Shown: positions 26,648 through 35,389, numbered from the stretch's first letter. The stretch is 64,000 bases of DNA from Roseiarcus sp963784805 (GCA_963784805.1 CAWASR010000013.1:1-64000); one strand, 5' to 3'. The notes: generated from the sequence alone by a model not told the origin. Made by a program: numbers and translations.

Positions 26648-28240
26648 CTAATAAGTCGCGTCCGGCATCGAAGCCTTGCGCTGGTCGATGAAGGCGCGGA
26701 TCGCCTCGTCCCTGGCGGGATCGAGCGGCGGGGCTTCGTATTCGGCGAGCATCGTCTTCCACAGCGCGTTGGCGCGGGTCGCGGCGTCCTTCGATCCCTC
26801 CTCCTGCCACTGCTCGACTGAATTGTTGTCGGCGACGTTGGATCGATAGAACGCGGTCTCGAAATTGGCCTGGGTGTGGGCGCAGCCGAGGAAATGGCCG
26901 CCCGGTTCGACCTGGTGGAACGCCTCCATCCCCTGCCCGTTGTCGCTCAGGTCGACTCCCTTGGCGAATACGTGCATGGCGCCGAGCTGGTCGAAATCGA
27001 GCACGAATTTCTCATAAGAAGCCGTCAGGCCGCCCTCGAGCCAGCCGGCGGCGTGCAGCACGAAATTCGCCCCCGCCAGCACGGTCGGAACCAGCGTCTG
27101 CGCGCTTTCGTAGGCCGCCTGTGCGTCCGGGATTTTCGAGGCGCAGAGCGAGCCCCCGGTGCGGAACGGCATGTTCATCCGCCGGGCGAGCTGGGCGGCG
27201 CCGTAGATCGCCAGCGCCGCCTCGGGCGTGCCGAAGGTCGGCGCGCCGGACTGCATCGACAGAGTCGAGACGAAGGTCCCGAACACGACCGGCGCGCCGG
27301 GACGCGTCAATTGGCAAAAGGCCGTCCCCGCCATCACCTCGGCGAGCACCTGCGTCAGCGTCCCGGCGACCGTCACCGGGCTCATGGCGCCGGAGAGAAT
27401 GAACGGGGTGATGATGCAGGCCTGGCCCGCGCGCGCATAGACCTCGGCCGCGCCGAGCATGGTCGAGTCCCAGACCAACGGCGAATTGGCGTTGATGAGG
27501 CTGGTCAGCACCGTATTTTGCCGAACGAATTCCTCGCCAAACAGCAATTCGCAGATGCGCACGCTGTCCTCTGCGCGCTCGGGCTTGGTCACCGAGCCCA
27601 TGAACGGCTTGTCCGAATATTTGAGGTGCGCGTACACCATCTCGAAATGGCGCTTGTTGACGGGCAGATCGACCGGCTCGCACACCGTGCCGCCCGAATG
27701 GTGGATGTAAGGGCTGAGGTAGGCGAGCTTCACGAAATTCTGGAAGTCCTGGATCGTCCCGTAGCGTCGGCCGTTGTCGAGGTCGCGGACGAAGGGCGAG
27801 CCGTAGTTGGGCGCAAACACCGTCGCCTTGCCGCCGATCAGCACGTTGCGCTCGGGGTTGCGCGCGTGCTGGACATATTGCGCCGGGGCGCTCGCGCAGA
27901 GCCGGCGCGCGAGGCCGCGCGGAAAGCGCACCCGTTCGCCCTTGATGTCGCAGCCGGCGTCGCGAAACAGATCGAGCGCCCGCGGGAAGTCGCGGAACTC
28001 GACGCCGATCTCCTGCAGCAGCGTCTCGGCGTTGTGCTCGATCGTTTCGAGCCCCTCCGCGCTGAGGATCTCGGTCAGCGGGATCGCGCGGGTGATGTAG
28101 GGAATGGAGACCGCCGAGCGCTGGGCGCGCGCGGTGCGGCGCGCCTCGCGTCCGCGTCGCGGTTCGCGGGCGGCGGGCATGGCTGGTTCGGTCCTGGCGG
28201 GCTCTGACATGGCGGCGGCGTCCCTCCGGGGTTCGATCAT
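26648..28240 (-). CDS. MttB-family (trimethylamine/betaine) methyltransferase homologue
   Basis: A 530-residue MttB-superfamily protein. In anaerobes such proteins move a methyl group from trimethylamine or glycine betaine to a corrinoid protein. Here the frame reads through without an internal amber codon, so it is a non-pyrrolysine homologue like MtgB. Characteristic stretches are EHNAETLLQEIGVEFRDFP, NYGSPFVRDLDNGRRYGT, LTQVLAEVMAGTAFCQLTRP and GCAHTQANFETAFYRS. No corrinoid protein is encoded in the window. The ATG at 28240 has AAGGGA upstream; 28210 (GGAGG eleven bases away) is an alternative. Context between choline and dimethylglycine dehydrogenases suggests betaine demethylation, by inference. 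Confidence 0.82.
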   Translation of the reverse strand: MIEPRRDAAAMSEPARTEPAMPAAREPRRGREARRTARAQRSAVSIPYITRAIPLTEILSAEGLETIEHNAETLLQEIGVEFRDFPRALDLFRDAGCDIKGERVRFPRGLARRLCASAPAQYVQHARNPERNVLIGGKATVFAPNYGSPFVRDLDNGRRYGTIQDFQNFVKLAYLSPYIHHSGGTVCEPVDLPVNKRHFEMVYAHLKYSDKPFMGSVTKPERAEDSVRICELLFGEEFVRQNTVLTSLINANSPLVWDSTMLGAAEVYARAGQACIITPFILSGAMSPVTVAGTLTQVLAEVMAGTAFCQLTRPGAPVVFGTFVSTLSMQSGAPTFGTPEAALAIYGAAQLARRMNMPFRTGGSLCASKIPDAQAAYESAQTLVPTVLAGANFVLHAAGWLEGGLTASYEKFVLDFDQLGAMHVFAKGVDLSDNGQGMEAFHQVEPGGHFLGCAHTQANFETAFYRSNVADNNSVEQWQEEGSKDAATRANALWKTMLAEYEAPPLDPARDEAIRAFIDQRKASMPDATY

Positions 28241-28322
28241 CGTTCCCTTCGCCCGAGGACATTGCGCCAGCGCGGCGCCGATTTGAACCCGAAAAATCCG
28301 GTTCCCGCATGCGCGGACCCCG

Positions 28323-29984
28323 TCAGCGCTGACGCGCCTCCCAGTCCGGCGCGACATGGAAGGGCGCGTTGGAGGCCGGAAGCGGATCGAGGCCGCGGAT
28401 CATGTCGGCTGCTTTCTCAGCCAGCATGATCGTCGGCGCGTTGAGATTGCCGTTGGTGATCGATGGCATGATCGAGGAATCGACGACGCGCAAAGCCTCG
28501 ACGCCGATCACCCGGGTTTCAGCGTCGACGACGGCGAGCGGATCGGCGGGCGATCCCATTTTGCAGCTGCAGGAGGGGTGGTAGGCGCTCTCCGCCCACT
28601 CGCGCACGAAGGCGTCGATCTCGCCGTCGTCGACGCAGGTCTCGCCGGGCTGGATCTCGCGGCCGCGATAGGGGTCGAAGGCGTTTTGCGCGAAGATCTC
28701 GCGCGTCAGGCGCACGCAGGCGCGCATTTCCTCCCAGTCGTCGGGATGGCTCATGTAGTTGAACTGGATCCGCGGCGGCGCGGCCGGATCGGGCGACCTG
28801 AGACGCACCCAGCCGCGGCTTTTCGAGCGCATCGGACCGACATGGGCCTGAAATCCATGCTCGTGGGCGAGCGCCGAGCCGTCGTAGGCGACCGCCATCG
28901 GCAGGAAATGGAACTGGATGTCGGGATATTGGACGCCGGCGCGCGAGCGGATGAAGCCGCCGGCCTCGAAATGGTTGGAGGCGCCGAGGCCTCTGCCCCG
29001 CAACAGCCATTGCAACCCGACCAGCCCGCGCGACATCAGGCCGGTGTGGCCGTAGAGCGTGATCGGCTGTTTCGAGGCGACCTGAAAATAGAATTCGAGA
29101 TGGTCCTGCAGGTTTTCGCCGACCCCGGGCCGGTCGGCGATCACGTCGATGCCCAGCGTCCGCAGTTCCGCCGCCGGACCGACGCCGGAGAGCTTGAGCA
29201 ATTGCGGCGAATTGATCGGCCCGCCGGATAAAATGACCTCGCGCCGCGCCCGCGCCAGAAGCTCGCGCCCGGCTCGCCGGTAATGAACGCCGACCGCCCG
29301 CCGGCCCTCGAAGGCGATCCCCGCCGCCAGCGCGCGGGTGACGACGGCAAGGTTGGGGCGCTTCATCGCCGGGCGCAGATAGGCGTTGGCGGTCGATGAG
29401 CGCACCCCGTTCTTGACCGTCATGTCGAGCGGGCCGAACCCTTCCTGGCGTTCGCCGTTGAGATCGGCGCTGACCGGATAGCCGGCCTGCCGCCCCGCCT
29501 CGATGAAGACGTCATAGAGGGGGTTGCGCTTGGCGCCGGGCGAGGTCGCCAGCGGCCCGCCCTCGCCGCGATAGGCGTCGGCGCCGCCGCGAAAGCTCTC
29601 CGCGCGGCGGAAGTAGGGCAGCACGTGTCGGTATCCCCAGCCCTTGGCGCCCTCCTCCTCCCAGCGGTCGAAATCGAGCGCATGCCCACGCACATAAACG
29701 AGGCCGTTGATCGAGGACGAGCCGCCGAGGACCTTGCCGCGCGGGCATTGCAGCCGCCGTCCGTTCAGGTGCGGCTCGGGCTCGCTGCGATAGCCCCAAT
29801 TGTAGGTCTTGGAGTTCATCGGGATCGCCAGCGCCGCCGGCATCTGAATCAAGACAGAGCGGTCCGATCCCCCATATTCGAGCATGAGCACGCTGCTCTT
29901 GCCATCTTCGGTCAGCCGGTCGGCGAGCACGCAGCCCGCCGAGCCGGCCCCGACGATCACGTAGTCGTATTCCGCTTCGTTCAT
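28323..29984 (-). CDS. betA: GMC-family choline dehydrogenase
   Basis: A 553-residue glucose-methanol-choline oxidoreductase. FAD-binding motif VIVGAGSAGCVLADRL is at the N terminus, GMC signature 1 includes RGKVLGGSSSINGLVYVRGH, and the catalytic His region is YHPSCSCKMG, with SITNGNLNAPTIMLAEKAAD at the C terminus. BetA oxidises choline to betaine aldehyde and on to betaine at the membrane. Other GMC alcohol dehydrogenases look similar, but the nearby choline importer and betaine-demethylation genes favour choline. The upstream GTG at 29996 is an alternative start. Confidence 0.82.
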   Translation of the reverse strand: MNEAEYDYVIVGAGSAGCVLADRLTEDGKSSVLMLEYGGSDRSVLIQMPAALAIPMNSKTYNWGYRSEPEPHLNGRRLQCPRGKVLGGSSSINGLVYVRGHALDFDRWEEEGAKGWGYRHVLPYFRRAESFRGGADAYRGEGGPLATSPGAKRNPLYDVFIEAGRQAGYPVSADLNGERQEGFGPLDMTVKNGVRSSTANAYLRPAMKRPNLAVVTRALAAGIAFEGRRAVGVHYRRAGRELLARARREVILSGGPINSPQLLKLSGVGPAAELRTLGIDVIADRPGVGENLQDHLEFYFQVASKQPITLYGHTGLMSRGLVGLQWLLRGRGLGASNHFEAGGFIRSRAGVQYPDIQFHFLPMAVAYDGSALAHEHGFQAHVGPMRSKSRGWVRLRSPDPAAPPRIQFNYMSHPDDWEEMRACVRLTREIFAQNAFDPYRGREIQPGETCVDDGEIDAFVREWAESAYHPSCSCKMGSPADPLAVVDAETRVIGVEALRVVDSSIMPSITNGNLNAPTIMLAEKAADMIRGLDPLPASNAPFHVAPDWEARQR

Positions 29985-30082
29985 TCCCCTGGCCACGCTC
30001 CTTCACGCTCGCCCACCGGACGATGGAGGTCGGCGGGCGGTGCGGCAAGCTCGATGTTGCGAAAGCGCGATCGAAATTTTCG

Positions 30083-30649
30083 TCAGATCGGCTCCGGCCC
30101 GCGCGAGATCGCGGCGACGCCGGTGCGCGAGACCTCCACCAGGCCGAGCGGGAGCATCAGGGCGACGAAGTCGTCGATCTTGCTCGGCGCGCCGGTCAGT
30201 TCGAAAATGAAGCTCTCGACCGTGGCGTCGATCACCTTGGCGCGAAAGGCGTCGGCGAGGCGCATCGCCTCGACCCGGTTTTCGCCCTTGCCCCTGACCT
30301 TGATCATCGCCAGCTCGCGCTCGATCGCTCGCACGGTCAAGGTCAGGTCCTTGACCGTATGGACCGGCACCAGGCGCTCGGTCTGGTGGCGGATCTGCTC
30401 GATCGTCTCCGGCGTGCCGGAGGTGACGATGGTGATGCGCGACAGATGCGCCTCATGCGCGACCTCGGCGACGGTCAGGCTTTCGATGTTGTAGCCGCGC
30501 CCCGAAAACATGCCGACGACCCGCGCCAGCACGCCGGGCTCGTTGTCGACCAGAACCGAAAGCGTATGGCTCTCGACCGCGGACCGGGCGGTCGAAGAGG
30601 AATACGGCGACAGCGGGAAAGCGGTCGAGGTCTTGTTCATGCGGATCAT
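30083..30649 (-). CDS. ilvN: Acetolactate synthase small (regulatory) subunit
   Basis: A 188-residue regulatory subunit that binds valine and activates the large subunit. The ACT domain begins HTLSVLVDNEPGVLARVVGM with GRGYNIESLTVAEVA, and a second ACT-like domain follows (ELAMIKVRGKGENRVEAM). Residues 1-25 are a non-conserved lead. It is the third gene of the ilvB unit, 14 bases after the dehydratase gene. A second in-frame ATG at 30640 is possible. Confidence 0.93.
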   Translation of the reverse strand: MIRMNKTSTAFPLSPYSSSTARSAVESHTLSVLVDNEPGVLARVVGMFSGRGYNIESLTVAEVAHEAHLSRITIVTSGTPETIEQIRHQTERLVPVHTVKDLTLTVRAIERELAMIKVRGKGENRVEAMRLADAFRAKVIDATVESFIFELTGAPSKIDDFVALMLPLGLVEVSRTGVAAISRGPEPI

Positions 30650-30663
30650 GTCCTCATCTCATT

Positions 30664-31638
30664 TCAAGCCGCGGCGGCGCTCGGCGCCGTCGCGACCCAA
30701 CGCTGGAAAAGATCGAAATCGATATTGCCCCCGCTGAGGACCAGGCCGACCTTGCGCCCCTTAAGACGCGATTTGTCCTGGATCGCCGCCGCGAGCGCCG
30801 CGGCGCCCGCCCCCTCGGCGAGATTGTGGGCATCGGTCCAATAGGCGCGGATGGCGTCGGCGATTTCCGTGTCGCTGACGAGCGCGATCCGCGCGGCCCC
30901 CTTGACGATCACGGCGAGCGCCTCCTCGTCGGGAACGCGGGTCGCCATGCCGTCGGCGAAGGTTTCGGCGCTGCTGGTCGACACGACATTGCCGGCGGCG
31001 AAGGAGAGCGCGTATGCGGGCGCCTGCGCCGACTGGACGCCGACGATTTCGGTCTTCAAGGCCAGCGCGTCGCGGGCCGCGATGCAGCCGCAAATTCCCG
31101 ACCCCTGGCCGATCGGAACATAGAGAACGTCGAGATCGGGATGCGCGCTCATGAGCTCCAGCGCGTAGGTCGAGACGCCGAGCGCAAGATTGCGATGGAA
31201 GGACGGGACCGCATGCAGCCCGCGGGAATCCGCAATCCGCATCGCCTCCTCGCGCGCGGCCTGAAAGTCGCGGCCGAACTCGATCAGCTCGGCGCCGAGC
31301 GCCCGCATGGCGGCGTTCTTCTCGCGCGAATTGCCTTGCGGCACGAGGATCGTGACGGAGAGGCCGAATCGTCGCCCGGCGAAGGCGAGGCTCTGGCCGT
31401 GATTGCCGCGCGTCGCCGAGACGACGCCCCCCGTCGCCGGCTCGCGTCGCATCAGGGCGTCGACATAGGTGAGGCCGCCGCGCACCTTGAACGCGCCGGT
31501 CGGCTGATGGTTCTCGTGCTTGACGACCACCTCGGCGCCGAGCCGCTCCGCGAGCAGCGGCCAGCGGCACTCGAGCGTCGGCCGCAAGGTCCTCAGCACG
31601 ACGTCGTGCGCCTGACGCATCTCCTCGAGGCTGAACAC
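30664..31638 (-). CDS. Threonine dehydratase-type PLP enzyme
   Basis: A 324-residue fold-type II PLP enzyme. The Schiff-base lysine motif HENHQPTGAFKVRGGL is near residue 47, with ATRGNHGQSLAFAGRR (cofactor-phosphate side) and a C-terminal GLVLSGGNID loop. No regulatory ACT domain is present, so it resembles catabolic or EutB-like threonine dehydratases rather than allosteric IlvA. The GTG at 31638 has GGAG seven bases upstream and lies 23 bases past the ilvB stop. Sitting between ilvB and ilvN, it would make 2-oxobutyrate, the substrate that acetolactate synthase uses for isoleucine. Confidence 0.85.
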   Translation of the reverse strand: MFSLEEMRQAHDVVLRTLRPTLECRWPLLAERLGAEVVVKHENHQPTGAFKVRGGLTYVDALMRREPATGGVVSATRGNHGQSLAFAGRRFGLSVTILVPQGNSREKNAAMRALGAELIEFGRDFQAAREEAMRIADSRGLHAVPSFHRNLALGVSTYALELMSAHPDLDVLYVPIGQGSGICGCIAARDALALKTEIVGVQSAQAPAYALSFAAGNVVSTSSAETFADGMATRVPDEEALAVIVKGAARIALVSDTEIADAIRAYWTDAHNLAEGAGAAALAAAIQDKSRLKGRKVGLVLSGGNIDFDLFQRWVATAPSAAAA

Positions 31639-31661
31639 CAACCCGCTCCGCAGTTTGAGCC

Positions 31662-33434
31662 TCAAACCAGCATCTTGCCCTTTTCGTCGATGACATTGCC
31701 CATTTCGATGCCGGCGTCGTCGCCGAGCTCGGCCAGGATCATTTCGTTGTGGGCCTTGCCCGACGGGATCATCGGGAAGCAGTTTTCCTTCTGGTCGACG
31801 AGACAGTCGAAAATGACGGCTTTCGGCGTCTCGATCATTTCCATGATCGCGGCGTCGAGTCTTGCGGGATCGGCGCAGCGGATTCCGTGCGCGCCGTAAG
31901 CCTCGGCGAGCTTGACGAAGTCGGGCAGCGAATCGGTATAGCTCTCCGAATAGCGCCCGCCGTGCAGCAGCTCCTGCCACTGGCGCACCATGCCCATATA
32001 CTGATTGTTGAGAATGAAGATCTTGACCGGCAGGCGATATTGGGCCGCCGTCGACATCTCCTGCATGTTCATCAGGATCGAGGCTTCGCCGGCGACGTCG
32101 ATCACCAGCGCGTCCGGATGGGCGAGCTGGACGCCGATCGCCGCCGGCAGGCCATAGCCCATGGTGCCGAGACCGCCGGAAGTCATCCAGCGGTTCGGCT
32201 CCTCGAAGGCGAAATGCTGCGCCGCCCACATCTGGTGCTGGCCGACCTCGGTGGTGAGGTAGACATCGCGGCCTTTTGTCAGCTCGTACAGCCGCTTGAC
32301 CGCGTGCTGCGGCTTGATGATCTTGTCGGAGTTGCGGAAGCCGAAGGATTTGCGCTCCCGCCAGGCGCCGATCGCGTCCCACCATTTGGCGAGCGCGGCC
32401 GGGTCGGCCCGATGCGAGCCCGATCGCCACAGACGCACCATATCCTCGAGCACATGGGCGCAATCGCCGATGATGCCGAGATCGACCTTGACGTTCTTGT
32501 TGATCGAGGACGGATCGATGTCGATGTGAATCTTCTTCGACTTCGGCGAGAACGCGTCGAGACGCCCGGTGATTCGATCGTCGAAGCGCGCGCCGACGCA
32601 GACCATCAGGTCGCAATCGTGCATCGCGTTGTTGGCCTCGAACGATCCGTGCATGCCCAGCATCCCGAGCCAATGCTTGTCGGAGGCGGGAAAGGCTCCG
32701 AGCCCCAGGAGGGTCGAGGTGATCGGAAATCCGGTGGCGCGCACGAGTTCGCGCAGCAGGGTGGAGGCGTTCGGGCCGGAATTGACGACGCCGCCGCCGG
32801 TGTAGAAAACCGGCTTCTTCGCCGCCGCCATCATTTCGACCGCGGCGTTGACGCGCGCCAGATCGCCCTTGACTTGCGGATGATAGGTCTTGTGCTGGAT
32901 GTTGCGGTGGACCTCGTAGGCGCCGCTGGCGAACTGCACGTCCTTCGGGATGTCGACCACGACCGGTCCCGGCCGCCCGTGCGAGGCGATATAGAACGCC
33001 TCGTGCAGAATGCGGGGCAGATCCTCGATCCGCCGAACCAGATAATTGTGCTTGGTGCAATTGCGGGTGATGCCGGTGGTGTCGCATTCCTGGAATGCGT
33101 CCGAGCCGATGAGATGGGTCGGCACCTGGCCGGTGATGCAGACCAGCGGAATCGAATCGAGAAGCGCGTCGGTGAGGCCGGTAATCGCGTTGGTGGCGCC
33201 GGGGCCGGAGGTGACCAGCAGAACCCCGACCTTGCCGGTCGAGCGCGCATAGCCCTCGGCCGCGTGGGCCGCGCCCTGCTCATGGCGCACCAGGATGTGC
33301 CGCACCTTGTTCTGATGGAAGATCGCGTCGTAGATCGGCAGCACCGCGCCGCCGGGATAGCCGAAGATGACGTCGACGCCCTGGTCCTTCAGCCCCTCGA
33401 CCACCATCTCCGCGCCGGTCATGTGCCTGGACAT
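31662..33434 (-). CDS. ilvB: Acetolactate synthase large subunit
   Basis: A 590-residue ThDP enzyme that makes acetolactate and acetohydroxybutyrate. The catalytic Glu is in LVRHEQGAAHAAEGYARSTG. FAD- and ThDP-domain motifs follow, with the metal-binding site written VAGEASILMNMQE (GEA where GDA or GDG is more usual) and LNNQYMGMVRQWQ. The C terminus FPMIPSGKAHNEM is typical of alphaproteobacteria. It is the first gene of ilvB-dehydratase-ilvN and is controlled by the attenuator just upstream. Confidence 0.95.
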   Translation of the reverse strand: MSRHMTGAEMVVEGLKDQGVDVIFGYPGGAVLPIYDAIFHQNKVRHILVRHEQGAAHAAEGYARSTGKVGVLLVTSGPGATNAITGLTDALLDSIPLVCITGQVPTHLIGSDAFQECDTTGITRNCTKHNYLVRRIEDLPRILHEAFYIASHGRPGPVVVDIPKDVQFASGAYEVHRNIQHKTYHPQVKGDLARVNAAVEMMAAAKKPVFYTGGGVVNSGPNASTLLRELVRATGFPITSTLLGLGAFPASDKHWLGMLGMHGSFEANNAMHDCDLMVCVGARFDDRITGRLDAFSPKSKKIHIDIDPSSINKNVKVDLGIIGDCAHVLEDMVRLWRSGSHRADPAALAKWWDAIGAWRERKSFGFRNSDKIIKPQHAVKRLYELTKGRDVYLTTEVGQHQMWAAQHFAFEEPNRWMTSGGLGTMGYGLPAAIGVQLAHPDALVIDVAGEASILMNMQEMSTAAQYRLPVKIFILNNQYMGMVRQWQELLHGGRYSESYTDSLPDFVKLAEAYGAHGIRCADPARLDAAIMEMIETPKAVIFDCLVDQKENCFPMIPSGKAHNEMILAELGDDAGIEMGNVIDEKGKMLV

Positions 33435-33479
33435 AATCGCTTCTCTCCACTCTCTTGCCGCCGTTCAGGAATTCAAGGC

Positions 33480-33505
33480 AATAAAAAAGGCCCTTAGAGG
33501 GCCTT
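33480..33505 (-). terminator. Attenuator terminator upstream of ilvB
   Basis: On the minus strand AAGGCCC (33505-33499), loop TCTAA, GGGCCTT (33493-33487) and then six T make a textbook intrinsic terminator. It lies 30 bases past the stop of an Ile/Val/Leu leader peptide and about 45 bases before ilvB, which is the layout of transcription attenuation. Confidence 0.88.
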
Positions 33506-33534
33506 GGGTCATGCGCCAGCGAAGGGACAGGTGC

Positions 33535-33582
33535 TTAAGCCCGCCCGCTCTCCAGCGCCAAAGTTACGATAAGGCTTGTCAT
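33535..33582 (-). CDS. ilvB leader peptide
   Basis: A 15-codon frame MTSLIVTLALESGRA. It has a consecutive Leu-Ile-Val trio and two more Leu, the three branched-chain amino acids made by the pathway. It precedes an intrinsic terminator and then ilvB on the same strand. Stalling at these codons when charged tRNAs are scarce would prevent the terminator forming. It is too short for standard gene finders; the call rests on composition and position. Confidence 0.8.
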   Translation of the reverse strand: MTSLIVTLALESGRA

Positions 33583-33613
33583 GTCGCGTCGCCTCGATTG
33601 AATTCCCTTCCAC

Positions 33614-33641
33614 CCGTAGTGAAGAACGGCGGCTGCGTCAA
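33614..33641 (-). promoter_or_regulatory. Candidate sigma-70 promoter of the ilv leader
   Basis: On the minus strand TTGACG (33641-33636) and CTACGG (33619-33614) are separated by 16 bases, placing a start about 25 bases before the leader peptide. The -35 is close to consensus and the -10 is weak. Confidence 0.45.
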
Positions 33642-33687
33642 GGGCGGGCGCCGGAATACGCCAAGATCGCGGACATCAAGGAGTGCG

Positions 33688-34572
33688 ATGACTACCAACA
33701 CGATCGCCGCCGGCGTTCTCGCCGTCGCGTACGACGATTACGGCCCGGCCGACGGATGGCCGTGCGTCCTCGGCCACGGCTTCCCCTACGATCCGCACGC
33801 CTTTGCCGAGGCCGCCCCGATCCTGGCCGCGGCCGGCGCCAGGGTCATCGTCCCCTATCTCCGCGGATTCGGGCCGACCAGGTTTCTGTCGGCGGCTACG
33901 CCGCGCTCGGGCGAGCAGGCGGCGCTCGGAGCGGACCTCAAGGCGCTGATGGACGCGCTGGCGATCGAGCGCGCGGTCCTGGGCGGTTACGACTGGGGCG
34001 GGCGGGCGGCTTGCGTCGTCTCGGCGCTGTGGCCGGAACGGGTCGTCGCGCTCGTTTCCGGCAATTCCTACAATATCCAGAATATCGCGCGCGCGATGGA
34101 GCCGGCCCCGCCGCCCGAGGAGGCCGCGTTCTGGTATCAGTATTATTTCCATTGCGAGCGGGGACGGCGCGGCTTGACCAAGGACCGGCGCGCGATTGCG
34201 CGCCTGTTATGGCGAATGTGGTCGCCGGCTTGGGACTTCGACGATTCGACGTTCCTGTCGACCGCCAGCGCCTTCGACAATCCCGACTTCGTCGAGGTCG
34301 TGATCCATTCCTACCGGCATCGCTACGGGCTTGCGCCGGGCGATCCCGCCTACGCGGAAATCGAGGCGGCGCTGGCGACGCAGCCGCCGATCTCCGTTCC
34401 CGCAATCACCATCGACGGCGACAGCGACGGCGTGAACCCCGGCACGTCCGATCACGCCGGCAAGTTCGCCGCCAGGCGCGAGCATCGCGTCTTCCGCGGC
34501 GCCGGCCACAATCTGCCGCAGGAGCGCCCGGGGGATTGGGCTCGCGCCGTCCTCGACGCCCGAGCGCTCTAA
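33688..34572 (+). CDS. Alpha/beta hydrolase, epoxide-hydrolase-like
   Basis: A 294-residue alpha/beta hydrolase. The oxyanion motif is LGHGFPYDPHAF, the nucleophile elbow GGYDWGGRAA carries Asp rather than Ser, and the C-terminal His is in GAGHNLPQERP. An Asp nucleophile with DWGG is the pattern of epoxide hydrolases and haloalkane dehalogenases. The cap domain holds FWYQYYFHCERG. AAGGAG lies four bases before the ATG. It starts just past the ilv promoter on the opposite strand. The substrate is unknown. Confidence 0.8.
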   Translation: MTTNTIAAGVLAVAYDDYGPADGWPCVLGHGFPYDPHAFAEAAPILAAAGARVIVPYLRGFGPTRFLSAATPRSGEQAALGADLKALMDALAIERAVLGGYDWGGRAACVVSALWPERVVALVSGNSYNIQNIARAMEPAPPPEEAAFWYQYYFHCERGRRGLTKDRRAIARLLWRMWSPAWDFDDSTFLSTASAFDNPDFVEVVIHSYRHRYGLAPGDPAYAEIEAALATQPPISVPAITIDGDSDGVNPGTSDHAGKFAARREHRVFRGAGHNLPQERPGDWARAVLDARAL

Positions 34573-34630
34573 AGGGGCGTCCTGCCCCCTTCCAACATTG
34601 CATCCGCCGCCGCATATATGAACGACGCTC

Positions 34631-35287
34631 ATGTGCAACCTCTACAGCCTGACCAAGGGCCAAGCGGCCATTCGCGATCTCTTCCGTGCGCGGCATGACC
34701 GCGTCGGCAACCTGCCGCTGTTCCCTTCGATCTTTCCCGACCAGCTGGCGCCGATCGTTCGCATTGGGGCGGACGGCGAGCGCGAGCTCGCGACGGCGCG
34801 CTGGGGCATGCCGGGGCCGCCGCAGTTCGGCGGCGCGCCGATCACCAACATCCGCAACGCAAAAAGCCCGCACTGGCGGCGCTGGCTCGGGCCCAAGAGC
34901 CGCTGCGTCGTTCCGGCGACGTCGTTTTGCGAATATGCGGACACGAAGCCGCGCAAGACGCCGATGTGGTTCGCGCTCGCGGAGGACCGGCCTTTGTTCG
35001 CCTTCGCTGGTCTCTGGACGCCCTGGCGCGGGGTGCGCGGTCCGAAAAGCGCGCCGGTCGAGGGCGAGCATGAATTGTTCGGCTTTCTGACCACCGAGGC
35101 CAACGCCACCGTGGCGCCGATCCACCCCAAGGCGATGCCGGTCATCCTGACGACGGCGGCGGAAGTCGACCAATGGCTTGAAGCCGAAACGCCAGCGGCT
35201 CTGGCGCTGCAGCGGCCGTTGCCCGACGACGCGCTGCGCATCGTCGCTAGCGGCGAGAGGGCGGACGGGGCGCTAGCCGTGACCTGA
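34631..35287 (+). CDS. SRAP-domain abasic-site protein (YedK/HMCES)
   Basis: A 218-residue SOS-response-associated peptidase. It begins MCNLYSLTKG; after Met removal the N-terminal Cys forms a stable thiazolidine with abasic sites in single-stranded DNA. Other active-site pieces are TNIRNAKSPHW (Asn), CEYADTK (Glu) and IHPKAMPVIL (His), all in the usual order. It protects abasic DNA during replication. The neighbouring hydrolase ends about 60 bases upstream, with no evident functional link. Confidence 0.92.
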   Translation: MCNLYSLTKGQAAIRDLFRARHDRVGNLPLFPSIFPDQLAPIVRIGADGERELATARWGMPGPPQFGGAPITNIRNAKSPHWRRWLGPKSRCVVPATSFCEYADTKPRKTPMWFALAEDRPLFAFAGLWTPWRGVRGPKSAPVEGEHELFGFLTTEANATVAPIHPKAMPVILTTAAEVDQWLEAETPAALALQRPLPDDALRIVASGERADGALAVT

Positions 35288-35389
35288 AACGAACTCGCGC
35301 AGGCGGCGGACGGCCAGGCCTCCCGCGGTCGCGATCGCATTGATCCGCATAACGCGCAGGCTCGGCAAGCCGTCGCCGGCCGATGGCCC

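Noticed and set aside
30664..33087. Apparent 807-residue fusion of ilvB sequence to the dehydratase
   Set aside because: The first 480 residues are an Arg/His-rich off-frame reading of ilvB. The dehydratase starts at GTG 31638 with its own ribosome site.
31662..33434. GEA in place of GDA/GDG at the ThDP metal site of IlvB
   Set aside because: Noted in the annotation, but similar forms occur in alphaproteobacterial homologues, so I do not count it as a defect.
34631..35287. Altered active site in the SRAP protein (IHPKAMP rather than IHDRMP)
   Set aside because: To my knowledge this form is common in Rhizobiales SRAP proteins, so it is not an oddity.
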